From Tabrizicola aquatica (GTDB lineage Bacteria; Pseudomonadota; Alphaproteobacteria; Rhodobacterales; Rhodobacteraceae), in NCBI RefSeq assembly GCF_002900975.1, contig NZ_PJON01000004.1, positions 297,335 through 361,334 of the forward strand: a stretch of DNA of 64,000 bases, written 5' to 3'. The first letter of the stretch is position 1. Every line of letters starts with the position of its first letter. The notes below the pieces were generated by a model. The model saw only the letters and a list, made by a program, of their open reading frames with translations, was not told the DNA's origin and did not search any database. A program made the position numbers and the translations under genes. Below are positions 25,758 to 33,936 of the stretch, in pieces.

Positions 25758-26633
25758 ATGCTTGCCGTCGCGCTTTCCCTTGCGGCGGCCGCCACCTTTG
25801 CGCTGTCGGCCATGCAGATCGACAGCCTCACGGGCCGGGTCGGCCCCTTGCAGCTGGCGCGCTGGCAGATGGGGCTGGCCTTTGCGATGACCGCAGCGGC
25901 CTCGGTCGTGCTGGGGGGCTGGCGGACGGTCGGGTTGGAGCAGTTCCTGTGGCTGGCTGCATCCTCGGCCGCGGGGATCATGCTGGCGACATCGACCTTT
26001 GTCGCGACGATCCAGCTTCTGGGGCCGCGGCTGAATGCGCTGGTCTTTACTCTGTCGGCGCCGTTTGCGCTGGTGCTGGGCTATGCCTTCCGGGCCGAGA
26101 CGGTGAACCCGATGCAGGGTGCGGGTGTCGGGCTGATCCTTGCCGGGATCGTGCTGGCGATCCTAGGGCCGGGCGGGCGCGAGAGCGGCCGACAGGGTGC
26201 GCTGGGCCTGGGTCTGGCGCTGGGTGTGGTCACGGCGCTGGGACAGGCGGCGGGCAGCCTGTTCGCCCGGCCCGCGATGCTGGACGGGGTAGAGCCCTTT
26301 ACCGCCATGGCGATCCGGTCGGGGCTGGGGGCGGCGTTCTTCATCGGACTTCTGGCGGTGCCGCGCCTGCGCCCGGCGGCGCGGCCGGCACCGGCAGACC
26401 TGCGGCGCATCGGGGCCACGGCGTTCAGCGGCATCTTCCTGGGCATGTCGCTGCTGATGGCGGCCCTGGCGGTGGGGGATGTGGGGATCGTGACCACCCT
26501 GTCATCGACCACGCCGATCCTGATTCTGCCGATGGTCTGGTACGTTTCACGCCGCCCGCCGACCGCGTTGGCCTGGGCGGGTGCGGGGCTGGCTGTGGCG
26601 GGCACCGCGCTGATCACGCTGGCCGCGGGCTAG
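25758..26633 (+). CDS. DMT-superfamily (EamA) transporter
   Basis: The 291-residue protein has ten predicted helices in two EamA halves, with a linker around residue 140 (GPGGRESGRQG). It begins 7 nt after the aminotransferase stop, so it is probably co-expressed and might export an amino acid or keto acid. The last four bases overlap the end of a convergent EamA gene. Substrate is unknown. Confidence 0.87.
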   Translation: MLAVALSLAAAATFALSAMQIDSLTGRVGPLQLARWQMGLAFAMTAAASVVLGGWRTVGLEQFLWLAASSAAGIMLATSTFVATIQLLGPRLNALVFTLSAPFALVLGYAFRAETVNPMQGAGVGLILAGIVLAILGPGGRESGRQGALGLGLALGVVTALGQAAGSLFARPAMLDGVEPFTAMAIRSGLGAAFFIGLLAVPRLRPAARPAPADLRRIGATAFSGIFLGMSLLMAALAVGDVGIVTTLSSTTPILILPMVWYVSRRPPTALAWAGAGLAVAGTALITLAAG

Positions 26634-27493
26634 CGGCTGGCCCGCCAGGCCGCCAGAAGCCCCGCCGCCGCGATCAGACCCATTCCGGCGAATGCCAGGG
26701 CATCGGGGATCTGGGCAAAGGCCAGCCAGCCCAGCACCGTGGCAAAGGCGATGTGCAGGTAGTTGACCGGGGCAAGCGTCGCGGCCGGGGCCTCGCGGTA
26801 GGCGGTGGTCAGAAGCAGATGGCCGACGGTGGCCAAGGTGCCATAGGCCAGGATCATGGCCGCGTCCGGCAGGGTTGGCAGGCTTTGCAGGCCAAGGACC
26901 AACGTCAGCGAGACCGACACCACGGTTCCCACCAGCGCGGTATGGAACATCAGCGCCATTGTCGTCTCGGTCCGGGTCAGGATGCGGGTCAGAAGGTGAT
27001 ACCCGGTGCCAAGGACCGCGTTCAGCAGCGCCAGCGCCACGCCCCATGCATCAAGGCCGCTGCCGGGGCGGGCGATGAGCAGCACCCCGGCAAAGCCAAG
27101 GCCCGCACAAAGCCAGCCGATCAGGCTGACCTTCTCGTTCAGGATCGGGCCCGAGGCGAGCATCAGCAGGACCGGCGTGATGTAGATGATCGCCACAGTC
27201 TCGGCCACCGGCATGACGCGGAGGGCCAGAAGCATGGTGATCGTCGCGGTGGCCAGGAACAGGCCGCGCAGGACGACAAGCCCGGTGCGCTGCGTGTGCC
27301 AGACCGCGCTGCGGTGGCGCGGGCCCATCGTCACGGCGACGAGGACAAGGTTGATCACATAGCGCGCCGACAGGATCAGCGGCGCGGCGTAAAGCATCGC
27401 CAGATGCTTGCCCAGCGTATCGCCCGAGGCAAACAGCAGCGTCGCCGCCGCCACCAGCGCAACCCCGCGCATCGGCCTGCCTTCGCGCTGCAT
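26630..27493 (-). CDS. DMT-superfamily (EamA) transporter
   Basis: The 287-residue protein has ten helices, including VALVAAATLLFASGDTLGK, RGLFLATATITMLLALRVMP and IAFATVLGWLAFAQIPD. The family is the YdcZ/RhaT-like EamA group. The ATG at 27493 has an AGGGG stretch upstream; the frame extends much further without homology. Another possible start is the ATG at 27472. It is convergent with, and overlaps by 4 nt, another EamA gene, an uncommon tail-to-tail pair of related transporters. Confidence 0.87.
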   Translation of the reverse strand: MQREGRPMRGVALVAAATLLFASGDTLGKHLAMLYAAPLILSARYVINLVLVAVTMGPRHRSAVWHTQRTGLVVLRGLFLATATITMLLALRVMPVAETVAIIYITPVLLMLASGPILNEKVSLIGWLCAGLGFAGVLLIARPGSGLDAWGVALALLNAVLGTGYHLLTRILTRTETTMALMFHTALVGTVVSVSLTLVLGLQSLPTLPDAAMILAYGTLATVGHLLLTTAYREAPAATLAPVNYLHIAFATVLGWLAFAQIPDALAFAGMGLIAAAGLLAAWRASR

Positions 27494-27555
27494 CCCCTGC
27501 CCCTTTGGTCCTTGGGCGGACCCTAGTGCGGCGCTTTGCCGGGCAACAGCCCCAA

Positions 27556-27969
27556 TCAGACGGCTGCCGGGGTCAGTGCAATGTCGGCGAGAGTGGAGCG
27601 GTCGAGGTCGGTCAGGAAGGCCGCTTCGGCCCGGCGCAGGCGGGACTTCAGCCGGCACTGACCGTCCAGGCTGCAGTCTCCGCCGCCGGGGGCAAGGCAT
27701 TCCACCAGCGCCTGCCCCTCTTCCAGCAGGCGGATCAGGGCGCCCAGCCGGATCTCGGTGGCGGGGCGGGCCAGCATCGCCCCGCCCCCACCCCCGCGCC
27801 GCGTGGTGACATAGCCCGCCTGCGCCAGTCGCTGGACGATCTTGGTCAGATGGTGGCGTGAGACGCCGAATTCCTGCGCCAGTTCGGCGGTGGAAAAGCC
27901 ACGGTCGGGGCTGGCGGCCATCCGCATCAGCATCCGCAGGCCATAGTCGGTGAACAGGGTCAGGCGCAT
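27556..27969 (-). CDS. nsrR: Rrf2-family nitric-oxide-sensing repressor
   Basis: The 137-residue protein starts with an Rrf2 winged helix (LTLFTDYGLRMLMRMAAS, STAELAQEFGVSRHHLTKIV) and has Cys91, Cys99 and Cys105, the spacing used by NsrR to hold an Fe-S cluster that reacts with NO. It is divergent from a truncated-haemoglobin gene, and a 23-nt palindrome fitting an Rrf2 operator lies between them. A role as repressor of that gene and of itself is a strong inference. IscR is less likely because its cysteine spacing differs. Confidence 0.88.
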   Translation of the reverse strand: MRLTLFTDYGLRMLMRMAASPDRGFSTAELAQEFGVSRHHLTKIVQRLAQAGYVTTRRGGGGGAMLARPATEIRLGALIRLLEEGQALVECLAPGGGDCSLDGQCRLKSRLRRAEAAFLTDLDRSTLADIALTPAAV

Positions 27970-27981
27970 GGGTACTCGATC

Positions 27982-28004
27982 AATCGGTATTTACAATACT
28001 GATT
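27982..28004. promoter_or_regulatory. Likely NsrR operator
   Basis: AATCGGTAT, five bases TTACA, and ATACTGATT form an inverted repeat with 8 of 9 matches. It is an A/T-rich island in GC-rich DNA, 12 bases from the nsrR start and 41 bases from the haemoglobin start, where it could block both promoters. The half-site spacing fits dimeric Rrf2 regulators. Confidence 0.75.
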
Positions 28005-28044
28005 AGCAGGGCTAGACCGGAAAGCAAGCAGAACGGATGTTGCC

Positions 28045-28488
28045 ATGACTGCGCTTTCCCACAGCACCCCTTCGGCCCGCCCCGCCGTCACTGCGGCCCT
28101 GATGGATCAGACCGGCCTGAGCGATACCCTGCTGCGTCAGGTGGTGCATGGCTTTTACGACCGTGTGCGGGCAGACGCGGTGCTTGGCCCGATCTTCGCC
28201 GACCGTATCCATGACTGGGGCCCGCATCTGGAGCGGATGGTGGACTTCTGGTCCTCGGTCGCGCTGATGACCGGGCGGTATCACGGCGCGCCGGTCCCGG
28301 CACATGCCAGCTTGCCGGTGACGGGCGCGCATTTCGACCGCTGGCTGACCCTGTTCCGCGAGACCGCGCGGGAACTGTGCCCGCCGCAGGGCGCCGCGCA
28401 TCTGATCGAGCGGGCGGAGCGGATCGCACGGTCGCTGCACATGGCGGTGACGGATGCAGCAAGCTCCGGGGTGCCGTCGCTGCGCTAG
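28045..28488 (+). CDS. Group III truncated haemoglobin
   Basis: The 147-residue protein has the short 2-on-2 globin fold of group III: LLRQVVHGFYDRVRADAVLG in helices A-B, PIFADRIHDWGPHLERMVDF, and the proximal His in GAHFDRWLTLFRETA. Group III globins react with NO, peroxide or bind ligands tightly. Placement opposite nsrR with an operator between them suggests NO detoxification or sensing. Only 12 nt separate it from the nitronate monooxygenase gene, so both should be NO-inducible. Confidence 0.9.
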   Translation: MTALSHSTPSARPAVTAALMDQTGLSDTLLRQVVHGFYDRVRADAVLGPIFADRIHDWGPHLERMVDFWSSVALMTGRYHGAPVPAHASLPVTGAHFDRWLTLFRETARELCPPQGAAHLIERAERIARSLHMAVTDAASSGVPSLR

Positions 28489-28500
28489 GAAGGGGGAAGG

Positions 28501-29499
28501 ATGGCCAATCTGCGGACGCCGCTTTGTGACCTTCTGGGCTGCGAGGTCCCGATCCTTCTTGCCGGCATGGGAGGTGTCGCGCGCTGGGAACTGGCGGCTG
28601 CGGTGGCCAATGCGGGCGGGTTCGCGATGCTTGGCATGGTCCGCGAAAGCCCCGAGTTGATCGAGACCGAGGTCCGCGCCCTGCGCGCCGCGTCGAACCG
28701 GCCGTTCGCGGTCAACGTGATCCCCTCGGCCACCGACCCTGCCCTTCTGGACCGTCAGCTATCGCGTTGCCTTGACCTGGGCGTGCGGGCCTTCACCTTC
28801 TTCTGGGACGTGGTGCCAGAAGCCGTGGCCCGCGTTAAGCGCGAGGGTTGTCTGGTGTTGCATCAGGTTGGCACGGTCGACGCGGCCCGGCAGGCGCAAG
28901 AGGCGGGCGCAGATGTGCTGATCGCGCAGGGGATCGAGGCCGGAGGCCATGTCCACGGCCGCACCGGTGCCTTTGCCCTGGCCGGGGCGGTGCTGGATGT
29001 CGCCACGGTGCCGGTGGTCCTGTCCGGCGGAATTTCGACCGGGCGCGGGTTGGCGGCGGCGCTGGCGCTGGGGGCGCAAGGGGTGCAGTGCGGGACGGCG
29101 TTCCTGGCCACAACCGAAGCCTTTGCGCATGACTACCACAAGGCCCGCGTCGTGGCGGCGGCGGGCGAGGATACGGTGCTGACCGATGCCTTCGTGCTGA
29201 ACTGGCCCAAAGGCGCGGCGGTGCGGGTGATCGGCAATAGCGTCACGGCGGCGCTTGGCGACCGGCTGATGGGTCACGACCCGGATACCCTGCCGCGCGA
29301 GGTGATTGCGGATGACCTAGGCCAGCCGCTGCTGCGCTACAGCACCGACTCGCCGATGCGCCACACCTCTGGCGCGCTGGAGGAGATGGCGCTTTACGCC
29401 GGTCAGGGCGCAGGCGCGATCCACCAGGTGATGCCGGCCGGCGACCGGCTGCGGCAGATGGTGCGTGAGGCGGAAGCCTGTCTGGAGCGGTTGGGATGA
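28501..29499 (+). CDS. Nitronate monooxygenase (NPD family)
   Basis: The 332-residue FMN-dependent TIM barrel resembles 2-nitropropane dioxygenase/nitronate monooxygenases: PILLAGMGGVARWELAAAVA at the start, QGIEAGGHVHGRTG near residue 150, and VLSGGISTGRGLAAALALGA binding FMN phosphate. It oxidises alkyl nitronates to carbonyl compounds and nitrite. Its position behind an NsrR-type operator is consistent with nitrosative stress or removal of nitro compounds. The stop overlaps the ATG of the next gene (ATGA). Confidence 0.88.
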   Translation: MANLRTPLCDLLGCEVPILLAGMGGVARWELAAAVANAGGFAMLGMVRESPELIETEVRALRAASNRPFAVNVIPSATDPALLDRQLSRCLDLGVRAFTFFWDVVPEAVARVKREGCLVLHQVGTVDAARQAQEAGADVLIAQGIEAGGHVHGRTGAFALAGAVLDVATVPVVLSGGISTGRGLAAALALGAQGVQCGTAFLATTEAFAHDYHKARVVAAAGEDTVLTDAFVLNWPKGAAVRVIGNSVTAALGDRLMGHDPDTLPREVIADDLGQPLLRYSTDSPMRHTSGALEEMALYAGQGAGAIHQVMPAGDRLRQMVREAEACLERLG

Positions 29500-30173
29500 G
29501 CGGGAAGTGCTATGCCTCGCCGCCCTGTCTGGCCGCCGAGGTCGACCCGACCTATTTCGACCCGCTGGCAGTCGACCCTGACCAAGCGCGAGACGTGGCG
29601 CGCTGGCGGAAGGCCGAGCGGGCCCGGCTGCGCGGCGAGCGGGACATGCTTTCGGTTGCCGAACGGCAAGCGGCGGGCGCGGCCCTGGCCCGGAATCTGT
29701 GTGCCTTCCTGAGCGACCGCTTCGATCTGCGGGGACGGGTGTTTTCCGGCTATTGGCCGATCAAGGGCGAGCCGGACCTGCGGCCCTTGCTAGCGGACCT
29801 GCACCGCCAGGGGGTGTGCGTCGCCCTGCCGCTGGTCGAAGTGAAGGCCGCGCCGCTGGTCTTTCGCCGCTGGACACCAGAGACACGGATGGTGCGGGGC
29901 GACTGGAACATCCCCGTCCCCCCTCCCGAGGCCGAAGCGGTGACGCCCGAGATTGCACTTGCCCCGCTGGTGGGCTGGACCGACGACAGCTTTCGGCTGG
30001 GCTATGGCGGCGGTTACTTCGACCGGACGCTGGCCAGCCTGTCCCCCCGCCCCTTCACCATCGGCGTGGGTTTTCAGTCGGCGCGGCTGGCGACGATCTA
30101 TCCTCAGCCGCACGACATCAGGCTGGATGCGATTGTCACCGAGGCCGGGGTGCAGGCGGCTATTTCAGCTTGA
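29496..30173 (+). CDS. 5-formyltetrahydrofolate cyclo-ligase with a Cys-rich N-terminal extension
   Basis: The 225-residue protein converts 5-formyl-THF to 5,10-methenyl-THF with ATP. The family core spans about residues 40-215, with GYWPIKGEPDLRPL, the substrate motif FRRWTPETRM, and RLGYGGGYFDRTLASL near the C-terminus. Before the core is a 35-residue extension starting MSGKCYASPPCLAAEVDPTY, whose CYASPPC element is not part of the enzyme fold and could bind metal or a partner. It overlaps the nitronate monooxygenase gene by 4 nt and overlaps the convergent cupin gene by 14 nt. Confidence 0.9.
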   Translation: MSGKCYASPPCLAAEVDPTYFDPLAVDPDQARDVARWRKAERARLRGERDMLSVAERQAAGAALARNLCAFLSDRFDLRGRVFSGYWPIKGEPDLRPLLADLHRQGVCVALPLVEVKAAPLVFRRWTPETRMVRGDWNIPVPPPEAEAVTPEIALAPLVGWTDDSFRLGYGGGYFDRTLASLSPRPFTIGVGFQSARLATIYPQPHDIRLDAIVTEAGVQAAISA

Positions 30174-30513
30174 TGCAGAAATGCTTGCGCACCGGCGCGT
30201 CGATCCGCCAGGTGCCCTTGAACCCGGCTTCGACGGCAAAGCCGTCGCCCGGCCCCATCGTCACCGGCGCGCCGCCGTCGGGCGTGATGGTGATCTGGCC
30301 CTCGATCAGATGGACGAATTCGTAGAACTTGTAGGTGGCGTGCCAGGTGCCCGGTGTCGCCTCCCAGGTGCCGCTGATCACGCTGCCGTCGATCGTGGTG
30401 TGCTGCACCCAGGTTTTCATCGTCGGGGTGCCCTCGACCTTCACCCAGCCTTCAAGGTCGGTCAGCATCGGGTCCGGCCCCGGCGCGGGGAAGCGGAAAA
30501 CCATGTCGCTCAT
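30160..30513 (-). CDS. Cupin-domain protein (DUF861-like)
   Basis: The 117-residue single-domain cupin has the barrel motifs TWHATYKFYEFVHLIEGQIT and MGPGDGFAVEAGFKGTW. Members of this DUF861 group include ureidoglycine aminohydrolase-like and EutQ-like proteins, but the metal-binding His cluster is poor here, so catalysis is uncertain. AGGAGA lies 8 nt upstream of the ATG. It is a single gene convergent with the cyclo-ligase. Confidence 0.82.
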   Translation of the reverse strand: MSDMVFRFPAPGPDPMLTDLEGWVKVEGTPTMKTWVQHTTIDGSVISGTWEATPGTWHATYKFYEFVHLIEGQITITPDGGAPVTMGPGDGFAVEAGFKGTWRIDAPVRKHFCIKLK

Positions 30514-30640
30514 CTTGGTCTCTCCTGAGAACTTTCGTCGAAGTGGTCCTATGCGCCAAAGTCCAAGTCAAGCGCCTGCGGACCTTGCGCCCGACGCGGC
30601 CATGTCGGATCAAGTGCGGGACAACGGTACGGAGGCGACC

Positions 30641-31213
30641 ATGCAGATCCGGGAAGCGCGGGCGGCGGATGCCGAGCATCTGGTCCGGTTCATCAACATG
30701 GCTGCCGACGACCTGCCGCTGCATTTCTGGCGGAAATCGGTGGGGCCCGAGGACGACCCCTGGGCCTATGGCCGCGAGCGGGCGGCGCGCGACACTGGCA
30801 ACTTCTCGTACGGCAACGCCTGGCTGGCCGAGGTGGATGGCAAGGTGGCGGCCTGCCTGCTGGGCTATCCGGCCGAGACCGAGCCTTCGCCGATCGACCC
30901 TGACACCCCGCCGATCTTTGTGCCGCTTCTGGAACTGGAGGCGCTGGCGCCGGGGGCATGGTATCTGAACGTGCTGGCCACCTATGACAGCTTCCGCGGT
31001 CGCGGCTGCGGCAGCGCGCTTTTGGCCGAGGCCGAGGCGATTGCCCGGCGGCTGGGGCACCGGACGATCAGCCTGATCGCCGAGGACACCCATCAGGATG
31101 CCCTGCGCTTGTACCGCGCCAAGGGGTACCGCGAGATCGCCCGCCGCCCCGTGGTCAAGGGCGACTGGCAGGTCGATGCGCGGGAATGGATCCTGTTCGT
31201 CAAGGACCTGTGA
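30641..31213 (+). CDS. GNAT-family N-acetyltransferase
   Basis: The 190-residue protein has the GNAT fold with WYLNVLATYDSFRGRGCGSA (acetyl-CoA loop RGRGCGSALL) near residue 120 and EDTHQDALRLYRAKGYREIA in motif B. The ATG at 30641 has GGAGG 7 nt upstream, which decides it over in-frame upstream starts. Substrate unknown. It is convergent with the hybrid kinase gene, with a 1-nt gap. Confidence 0.88.
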   Translation: MQIREARAADAEHLVRFINMAADDLPLHFWRKSVGPEDDPWAYGRERAARDTGNFSYGNAWLAEVDGKVAACLLGYPAETEPSPIDPDTPPIFVPLLELEALAPGAWYLNVLATYDSFRGRGCGSALLAEAEAIARRLGHRTISLIAEDTHQDALRLYRAKGYREIARRPVVKGDWQVDAREWILFVKDL

Positions 31214-31214
31214 T

Positions 31215-33755
31215 CTAGGCGGCGCTTTCCGTCTCGGCGACCGGGGTGCGGACACCGGGCGGGCAATGTTCGGTCAAGGCGGCCTCGATTGCAGACTTGC
31301 GCAGGGGCTTGGTCAGATACTGGTCGATGCCGGCCGCAAGGATCGCTTCAGCGTCACCCTCCATCGCGTGGGCAGTCAGGGCGATGATCGGCACATGTGC
31401 CCCTGCACCGCCCAGCGCCCGGATCGCGCGGGCGGCTTCCTTGCCGTCCATCTCGGGCATCGAGATGTCCATGAAGATGATGTCGGGCTGATAGCTTTGG
31501 AACAGGTCCACCGCGATGCGGCCGTTGTCGGCAAAGACCAGGTCCAGGTCCATCGCCCGGACCATCTTCTGGAACACCAACTGGTTGGTGCGGTTGTCCT
31601 CGGCCGCAAGGATGCGCAGTTGGCGCAGTTCCACGGGCTTCAACAGCAGGGGCGGCAGGTCGGGCAGGACCGGCGCGGTCAGGGCCTGCAAGTGGCGATA
31701 CAGGTCCGATCGCAGCACGGGCTTTTGCAGGACGGCGGCAAAGTCCTGCGCCGCCTCGCCCAGGTTCGAGGGGTTCGAGGACAGAAGGATCGCCGGCAGC
31801 TTGTGTCCGGCCGCGCGGATGTGGTGCAGCAGGACATCGCCGTCCATTTCCGGCATCGCGTGGTCGGTCAGCAGCACGTCATAGTCCGGGTCGGCCGCCA
31901 GACGTTCCAGCACCTCCGCGCCTGAGCGGCACAGCGTCACCTCGATCCCGCAGGGGGTCAGCTGGCGTTCCAGGATGGTGCGGTTGATGAACTGGTCATC
32001 CACCGCCAGCACGCGCCGGACCGAAACCGGCACCTGGACCGGCCCCGCATCCTCGGCCACCGGAAGGGTGACACGGAACCCGAAGCTGGAGCCCTGGCCG
32101 GGGTCGCTGTCCACCCAGACCGCGCCGCCCATATGTTCGATCAGCCGCCGGGTGATGGCCAGGCCCAGGCCGGTGCCTTCGAACTTGCGGTTCCGCTCAT
32201 CCTCGACCTGGTTGAATTCGCCGAAGATGTGGTCAAGGTATTCGGGCGCGATGCCGATGCCGGTATCCTCGACCGTGACATGCAGGGTCTGCGCCCCGTC
32301 GGCAGATTCGATCCCGACGACACGGGTCAGGACGTGGCCGGCCTCGGTGAACTTGACCGCATTGCCGATCAGGTTGGTCAGCACCTGCCGCAACCGGCCG
32401 GGATCGCCGACAAAGCGGGTGGGCAGGAACATGTCGAAGTCGATCATCAGGTCGATACCCTTTTCCCGTGCCCGGGGTTGCAGAAGCATCGTCACCTCAT
32501 GGATCGTGCGTTCCAGATCAAAGGGTTCGGGCCGCAGGGTCAGACGCTCGGCCTCGATCTTGGAGTAGTCCAGGATGTCGTTGATGATGACCAGAAGCGC
32601 CTCGCCCGAGGAGCGGATCGTTTCGGCAAACAGGCGCTGTTCTTCCGTGAGGGCGGTATCGCAAAGGAGTTCCGCCATCCCTACCACGCCGTTCATCGGC
32701 GTGCGGATTTCGTGGCTCATGTTCGCAAGGAAGGCCGACTTCGCGCGGCTGGCCGCTTCTGCCGCCTTGCGGGCGGAATCAAGCTGTGCCTCGTGTTCCT
32801 TCAACTGGGTGATGTCGACGCGCAGACCGACGCGGCCGCCGTCGGGGGTGGGATGGTCCTGGGCACGGATCCAGCGGCCATCGGTGAGCTGCTGTTCGAA
32901 GATCCCGGTCGCCTCGCGGTGGCGTATCAGGCGTTCGGCGATCCAGTCCTCTTCCCGGCCGATGGCGTCGGCGTGCTGGCTGTTGGCCAGGCCGAAACGC
33001 AAGATATCCTCGAACTTCGCGCCGGGCTGCATGGCCGGGGCCGAGGCGGGATAGGTGTCGCGGTAGCGCTGGTTGCAGGTCAAAAGCCGTTCCTCCCTGT
33101 CGTAAAGCACAAATCCATCCGGGATCGCCTCGATCGCGGCCCAGATGCGCATCTGATCGGTGATGTCGAGCGCGAGGCACACAAGGTCGCCATCGCGGGC
33201 GCGGCGGTCCTGAAGCTTGATCCAGGTGCCGTCGCTGAATTTCAGGGTGACCGCCTCGATCGGGTCGACGTCCAGCCGGGCGATCATCCGGTCGACGAAG
33301 GCATCTGGCGCCTCCTCTCCCAGATCCAGGCGGCCCGAGGTCGCGATGATGCGCACCATCTCCTCATACGGGAAGCCGGGGGCGATGGTGTGGCCTTCAA
33401 ACGTGGCAAGCCAGGCGAGGTTCGCACTGACCAGGCGCTTGCCGCTGTCAAAGACGGCGAATCCGTCGCGGATGGTGTTGATCGAATCCCACAGGCGCCG
33501 TTCGGCCATGACGGCGGCGGTATGGGCCTTGTCCAGATCCTCGACAAAGCGGTGATTCTGGTTCTTCAGCGCCGCCGCCTCGGTCAGGGCAGAGCGGACC
33601 ATCTGGCGCTGTTCGACGATCTGGTCCGACAAGGCACGCGCATGGATCGCCAGCTTTTCGTTGGCGGCGAAAAGTTCCCGGCTTTTCTGTTCAAGAAGCC
33701 GCTCGGCCGCAAGGCGCGCGCGTCTTTCCCTGAGCAGTCGTTCCGAAACTTCCAT
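31215..33755 (-). CDS. Hybrid sensor histidine kinase with two PAS and two receiver domains
   Basis: The 846-residue protein lacks membrane segments. Order: an N-terminal coiled coil (about 1-90), PAS domains at about 90-200 and 205-320 (GFAVFDSGKRLVSAN, GFVLYDREERLLTCN), HisKA with His348 in ANMSHEIRTPMNG, HATPase with GTGLGLAITRRLIEHMGG, then receivers with LLTDHAMPEMDG and FMDISMPEMDG. It therefore seems a cytoplasmic phosphorelay hub; no Hpt or output gene is adjacent. The start at ATG 33755 is the likely one, but the frame is open for 126 more codons, so the true N-terminus is unsure. It is divergent from the alpha-2-macroglobulin gene. Confidence 0.9.
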   Translation of the reverse strand: MEVSERLLRERRARLAAERLLEQKSRELFAANEKLAIHARALSDQIVEQRQMVRSALTEAAALKNQNHRFVEDLDKAHTAAVMAERRLWDSINTIRDGFAVFDSGKRLVSANLAWLATFEGHTIAPGFPYEEMVRIIATSGRLDLGEEAPDAFVDRMIARLDVDPIEAVTLKFSDGTWIKLQDRRARDGDLVCLALDITDQMRIWAAIEAIPDGFVLYDREERLLTCNQRYRDTYPASAPAMQPGAKFEDILRFGLANSQHADAIGREEDWIAERLIRHREATGIFEQQLTDGRWIRAQDHPTPDGGRVGLRVDITQLKEHEAQLDSARKAAEAASRAKSAFLANMSHEIRTPMNGVVGMAELLCDTALTEEQRLFAETIRSSGEALLVIINDILDYSKIEAERLTLRPEPFDLERTIHEVTMLLQPRAREKGIDLMIDFDMFLPTRFVGDPGRLRQVLTNLIGNAVKFTEAGHVLTRVVGIESADGAQTLHVTVEDTGIGIAPEYLDHIFGEFNQVEDERNRKFEGTGLGLAITRRLIEHMGGAVWVDSDPGQGSSFGFRVTLPVAEDAGPVQVPVSVRRVLAVDDQFINRTILERQLTPCGIEVTLCRSGAEVLERLAADPDYDVLLTDHAMPEMDGDVLLHHIRAAGHKLPAILLSSNPSNLGEAAQDFAAVLQKPVLRSDLYRHLQALTAPVLPDLPPLLLKPVELRQLRILAAEDNRTNQLVFQKMVRAMDLDLVFADNGRIAVDLFQSYQPDIIFMDISMPEMDGKEAARAIRALGGAGAHVPIIALTAHAMEGDAEAILAAGIDQYLTKPLRKSAIEAALTEHCPPGVRTPVAETESAA

Positions 33756-33936
33756 CACTTGTGCGGCCGTCCTGTCCGAACCCCCGGCACGTGACGGTTT
33801 CACCGCACATCCGGATTCCGGGACTACCCTGCCGCATCGAAGTGAACCAAGACTTAACGCCATAGGGGGAACCAGCCTTGCCAGGCCTGCCGACCCCGTG
33901 CGAGATTCCCGCCAATCCACCATGGAGGCATTTTCA

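Noticed and set aside
22112..25981. A 1289-codon minus-strand frame
   Set aside because: It runs antisense through smpB, the sulfurtransferase and the aminotransferase, all recognised, so it is an artefact of GC-rich third positions.
25949..27526. A 525-codon plus-strand frame
   Set aside because: It covers a transporter gene in another frame and the antisense of the next; the sequence is Gly/Gln/Arg-rich without a fold.
33661..33936. Extension of the macroglobulin gene upstream to 33661
   Set aside because: The signal peptide and the GGAGG site place the start at 33937; the extension is antisense to the kinase.
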